64,000 nucleotides of DNA, taken from Drosophila miranda. Its lineage: Eukaryota > Arthropoda > Insecta > Diptera > Drosophilidae. The notes below the pieces were generated by a model, which made no database searches, was not told where the DNA came from, and saw nothing but the letters and a program-made list of their open reading frames with translations. The translations under genes were made by a program, and so were the position numbers. Positions 61,248 through 64,000 of this stretch are shown one piece after another (within the stretch, counting starts at the first letter, position 1; each line of letters begins with the position of its first letter). The stretch lies in the NCBI RefSeq assembly GCF_003369915.1, contig NC_046674.1, positions 26,849,657 through 26,913,656 on the forward strand, written 5' to 3'.

Positions 61248-63964
61248 ACCCACTAAAGGTTCTCATCTGGAATGCTAACGGCATTTCAGGGAAAGCAAAA
61301 GAAGTTGAGCTCTTCGCGCACAAGAATAGCGTTGACATTCTTCTTTTGACGGAGATCAGAATTAAAAGAGGGGCAGCTGTAAAAATACATGGATATGCCT
61401 TCTATCCAGCCTTCAAGCCATCGCGGAATAATAATAGCGTTGGTGGAGTTGCGGTTTTAGTTAAGACTTCGCTTCGTCATTTTCCACAAAGGGTCATTGA
61501 GACACGCAGCATGCAAATGTCAGCAGTAAAAGTAGCCACAGGACTGGGCGATGTGGAGTTCAGCGCCATTTACTGCCCTCCCAGAGTCAGGATTGAGGAA
61601 AGACATTACATCGATGCACTCCGTGCTTGCGGGCAAAGGTATTTGGTTGGTGGTGACTGGAATGCCCGACACTGGCTGTGGGGAGACACTTACAATTCCC
61701 CTAGGGGGCGAGAGCTAGCGGAAGCCATCTCTGCTACTGGCGCTAAGATCCTTGCAACTGGATCACCAACCAGGTACCCATATGTACTCAATCACACGCC
61801 GTCCTGCATAGACTTCGCAGTACATCATGGTATTCCGGATTCTCGAGCAACAATAAGTCAGAGCTGGGATCTGGACTCCGACCATCTGGCCTTAGTCATC
61901 AGCATTAAAACAGATGGCATTATAGAAAATCCAAGCCCTCATCTAGTCACCAAGCACACTGATCTGCTCGCATTTAGGCAACATTTGGAGAGGTCGATTC
62001 AACTGAACGTCACGCTAAACTCTGAGGAAGATATCGAGATGGCTGTAGATAATATCACAGAGAGTATACACATGGCTGCTGCTGCCTCAACGCCCTCGCA
62101 TCCTCCGACAAGCGCCGCCTATGGAATAGTTCTTACAAGAGAGGCCAGAGAGCTTTTGTCACAAAAAAGGAGACTTCGCAGACGCGCAATCCGATCTCAA
62201 GACCCATGGGACCGAATTCTATGGAACCGGGCTGCCAAGCAACTTCGAAACACCCTGAGAGAACTTCGAAGCAACTTCTTTGAACAAAAGCTTGCTTCCA
62301 TGGATTACACCGTGGATGCTGGATATTCGCTTTGGAAGACCACTAAGTCTCTTAAGAGACAACCGTTCAGACAGATTCCCATCCGGTGTCCCAACGGTGA
62401 ACTTGCTAGAAACGAAGAAGAGCAGGCCAATTCGTTTGCACATCATTTAGGGGACAGGTTCACCCATTACCAATTCGCCACGGAGGCGCAGTACAAAGAG
62501 ACAAAAGATAGTCTGCAAACACCTCTACAAATGGCCTTACCCATTAAACCAGCCAGGGCTGACGAGATTGTTGAAGTCATCAAGTCCCTACCGAGGAAGA
62601 AGGCTCCTGGCATTGACAGAGTGTGCAATTCCACACTGAAAGCATTGCCTAATCGGGCGATACTCTACATAGTGCTCATTTTTAACGCCATGTTAAGGAT
62701 GCAGTTTTTCCCTAAGCAGTGGAAGATAGCAACAATCCTGATGATCCATAAGCCTGGAAAACCGGAGGATGACCCTGAGTCGTATCGGCCAATAAGTCTT
62801 TTGTCTTCCTTATCTAAGGTATGGGAGAGGCTTCTTGCCAATCGTCTTGGTAGTATAATCAAGGAATGTCGTATCTTGCCGGATCACCAGTTTGGCTTTC
62901 GGGAGGGACACGGCACAGTGGAGCAAGTCCACAGATTGGCAGGACACATCCTACAGGCCTATGATGATCTAGAATACTGCAATGCAGTCTTCATTGATAT
63001 GCAGCAAGCCTTCGATAGAGTTTGGCATATCGGCCTACTGAGCAAAATTAAAAAACTGTTCCCAGCACCATACTACGGTGTCCTACGATCATACTTGGAA
63101 GGACGTCAGTTTATGGTCAGGTTCAGGAACACACATTCAACACCTTGCCAAATGAGAGCTGGAGTTCCACAGGGCAGCGTCCTTGGCCCGCTGCTTTACT
63201 CTATCTATACTGCAGATCTACCCTCCCCAAGCGAGCAACATATGGAGGCCCCCCGTAAGGCTCTGCTTGCTACCTACGCGGACGTTATAGCACTGCTCTA
63301 CAGCTCCAAGTGCCGCCTTGAGGCAGCAGATGGTCTCCAAGAGTTCCTCTACTCTTTGGCAGCTTGGTGCAAAAGATGGAATTTAAAAGTCAACCCACTG
63401 AAGACCACCAATCCATGCTTCACCCTGAAAGCGCTCATAGACCACACCCCACCCATAAAGTTTGAAGGCGTAACTTTGGACCAACCAGAGCAAGCAAAGT
63501 ATCTCGGTATCACCCTTGATAAGCGTCTTACTTTTGGTCCACACTTGAAAGCTACGGCTCGTAAATGTGGGCAAAGAATGCAGCAATTGCGGTGGCTGAT
63601 TAACAGAAGAAGCACCATGTCACTGAGAGCCAAAAGAGCAGTTTATGTACACTGTGTAGCCCCGATCTGGCTCTACGGTGTGCAGATTTGGGGTATAGCT
63701 GCCAAATCGAACTATAAACGGATACAGGTCTTGCAGAATCGCGCCATGAGGCAAATAACGAACTGCCCTTGGTACGTGCGCGGCTCCACCCTACATCGGG
63801 ATTTGAATCTGCATACAGTAGAGGAGCAGATTGGAAGGCACACCAGCAGATACAGTGACAGGCTAATTAGACACCATAGTATGCTCGCCAGACGATTACT
63901 ACCTGCCAGGCCTTTGAGGCGGTTGAAGAGATTGGGTTTTGCCAAAACTATTGGCCAACTCTAA
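61244..63964 (+). CDS. LINE ORF2 (endonuclease + RT), full open frame with altered RT active site
   Basis: 906 aa. Endonuclease: WNANGI, LLTEIRI, GGDWNARHWLWGD, DSDHLALV. RT: KPGKPEDDPESYRPISLL, QFGFREGHGTVEQVHR, RAGVPQGSVLGPLLY, then TYADVIALL, where the conserved YADD has become YADV (codon GTT at 63284-63286). The C-terminal region LWGIAAKSNYKRIQVLQNRAMR is present. The open frame implies a young copy, but loss of the second catalytic Asp should inactivate synthesis. Confidence 0.9.
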   Translation: MNPLKVLIWNANGISGKAKEVELFAHKNSVDILLLTEIRIKRGAAVKIHGYAFYPAFKPSRNNNSVGGVAVLVKTSLRHFPQRVIETRSMQMSAVKVATGLGDVEFSAIYCPPRVRIEERHYIDALRACGQRYLVGGDWNARHWLWGDTYNSPRGRELAEAISATGAKILATGSPTRYPYVLNHTPSCIDFAVHHGIPDSRATISQSWDLDSDHLALVISIKTDGIIENPSPHLVTKHTDLLAFRQHLERSIQLNVTLNSEEDIEMAVDNITESIHMAAAASTPSHPPTSAAYGIVLTREARELLSQKRRLRRRAIRSQDPWDRILWNRAAKQLRNTLRELRSNFFEQKLASMDYTVDAGYSLWKTTKSLKRQPFRQIPIRCPNGELARNEEEQANSFAHHLGDRFTHYQFATEAQYKETKDSLQTPLQMALPIKPARADEIVEVIKSLPRKKAPGIDRVCNSTLKALPNRAILYIVLIFNAMLRMQFFPKQWKIATILMIHKPGKPEDDPESYRPISLLSSLSKVWERLLANRLGSIIKECRILPDHQFGFREGHGTVEQVHRLAGHILQAYDDLEYCNAVFIDMQQAFDRVWHIGLLSKIKKLFPAPYYGVLRSYLEGRQFMVRFRNTHSTPCQMRAGVPQGSVLGPLLYSIYTADLPSPSEQHMEAPRKALLATYADVIALLYSSKCRLEAADGLQEFLYSLAAWCKRWNLKVNPLKTTNPCFTLKALIDHTPPIKFEGVTLDQPEQAKYLGITLDKRLTFGPHLKATARKCGQRMQQLRWLINRRSTMSLRAKRAVYVHCVAPIWLYGVQIWGIAAKSNYKRIQVLQNRAMRQITNCPWYVRGSTLHRDLNLHTVEEQIGRHTSRYSDRLIRHHSMLARRLLPARPLRRLKRLGFAKTIGQL

Positions 63965-64000
63965 GTTTCCCTCCCAATATTATAATATTATATTTTTTGT

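Larger units (their letters stand above)
52676..64000. repeat. Tandem unit, copy 5 (right edge cut)
   Basis: Matches copy 4 closely, including the LINE at the same base. It is interrupted again in tws by another LINE, and the window ends inside that element. The remaining tws, AGO2 5' half and small genes would lie beyond. Confidence 0.97.
61094..64000 (+). mobile_element. Second Jockey-clade LINE, inserted in tws of copy 5 (3' end outside window)
   Basis: A 5'-truncated element beginning in the end of ORF1 at the tws sequence GGTATGTGCA (empty site seen in copy 4 near 46717). It contains a full ORF2 and an AT-rich trailer; its poly(A) and target duplication are not reached. Protein sequence differs from the element in copies 4 and 5. 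Confidence 0.88.

Noticed and set aside
1-64000. CRISPR arrays, bacterial operons, tRNA or rRNA genes
   Set aside because: None seen; spliced genes and LINEs indicate a eukaryotic nuclear region.

Overview
The window looks like Drosophila nuclear DNA, most probably from the obscura group. It has short introns of about 45-80 nt with GT/AG ends, non-LTR retrotransposons of fly type, and recognisable insect versions of Argonaute-2 (AGO2) and the PP2A B55 subunit twins (tws). Obscura-group flies are known to carry several AGO2 duplicates. A recently formed, gene-amplifying Y or neo-Y is one attractive location, but that is inference.

The whole window is a head-to-tail tandem array of one unit of about 10 kb, present five times (starts taken at bases 1, 14493, 28631, 38285 and 52676; the first and last copies are cut by the window edges). 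In + strand order a unit holds: (a) a degenerate Mos-type kinase relic, + strand; (b) the 3' half of AGO2, - strand, comprising part of PAZ, MID and PIWI and ending in the normal AGO2 C-terminus; (c) a complete intronless tws coding region, - strand, sitting inside an AGO2 exon; (d) the 5' half of AGO2, - strand: a Gln/Gly-rich tail, the N domain and a linker; (e) about 2 kb with no supported gene; (f) an unrecognised three-exon gene of 124 aa, - strand; (g) an unrecognised two-exon gene of 65 aa, + strand.

The tws retrocopy splits AGO2. The upstream AGO2 exon reads in frame through the tws 5' leader into full-length tws, so copies 1-4 all keep a 570-codon AGO2-tws open frame, which predicts an AGO2(N domain)-B55 chimera. 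The downstream AGO2 half is open in copy 1, has a nonsense codon in copy 2, and has lost 453 nt of PIWI in frame in copies 3, 4 and 5. In copies 4 and 5 it is also interrupted by a LINE.

Four non-LTR insertion events explain the length differences: a PHD-finger (CR1-like) LINE with polyA in copy 1 (8518-13008); a different, 5'-truncated relative with an intact ORF2 in copy 2 (16098-20116); one Jockey-clade insertion shared at the same base by copies 4 and 5 (39999-44717 and 54382-59089); and a second Jockey-clade element in the tws of copy 5 (61094 to the window end). Diagnostic variants group copies 3, 4 and 5 in the AGO2 3' half but copies 1, 2 and 3 in the kinase relic and in tws, so the array has undergone exchange or gene conversion.
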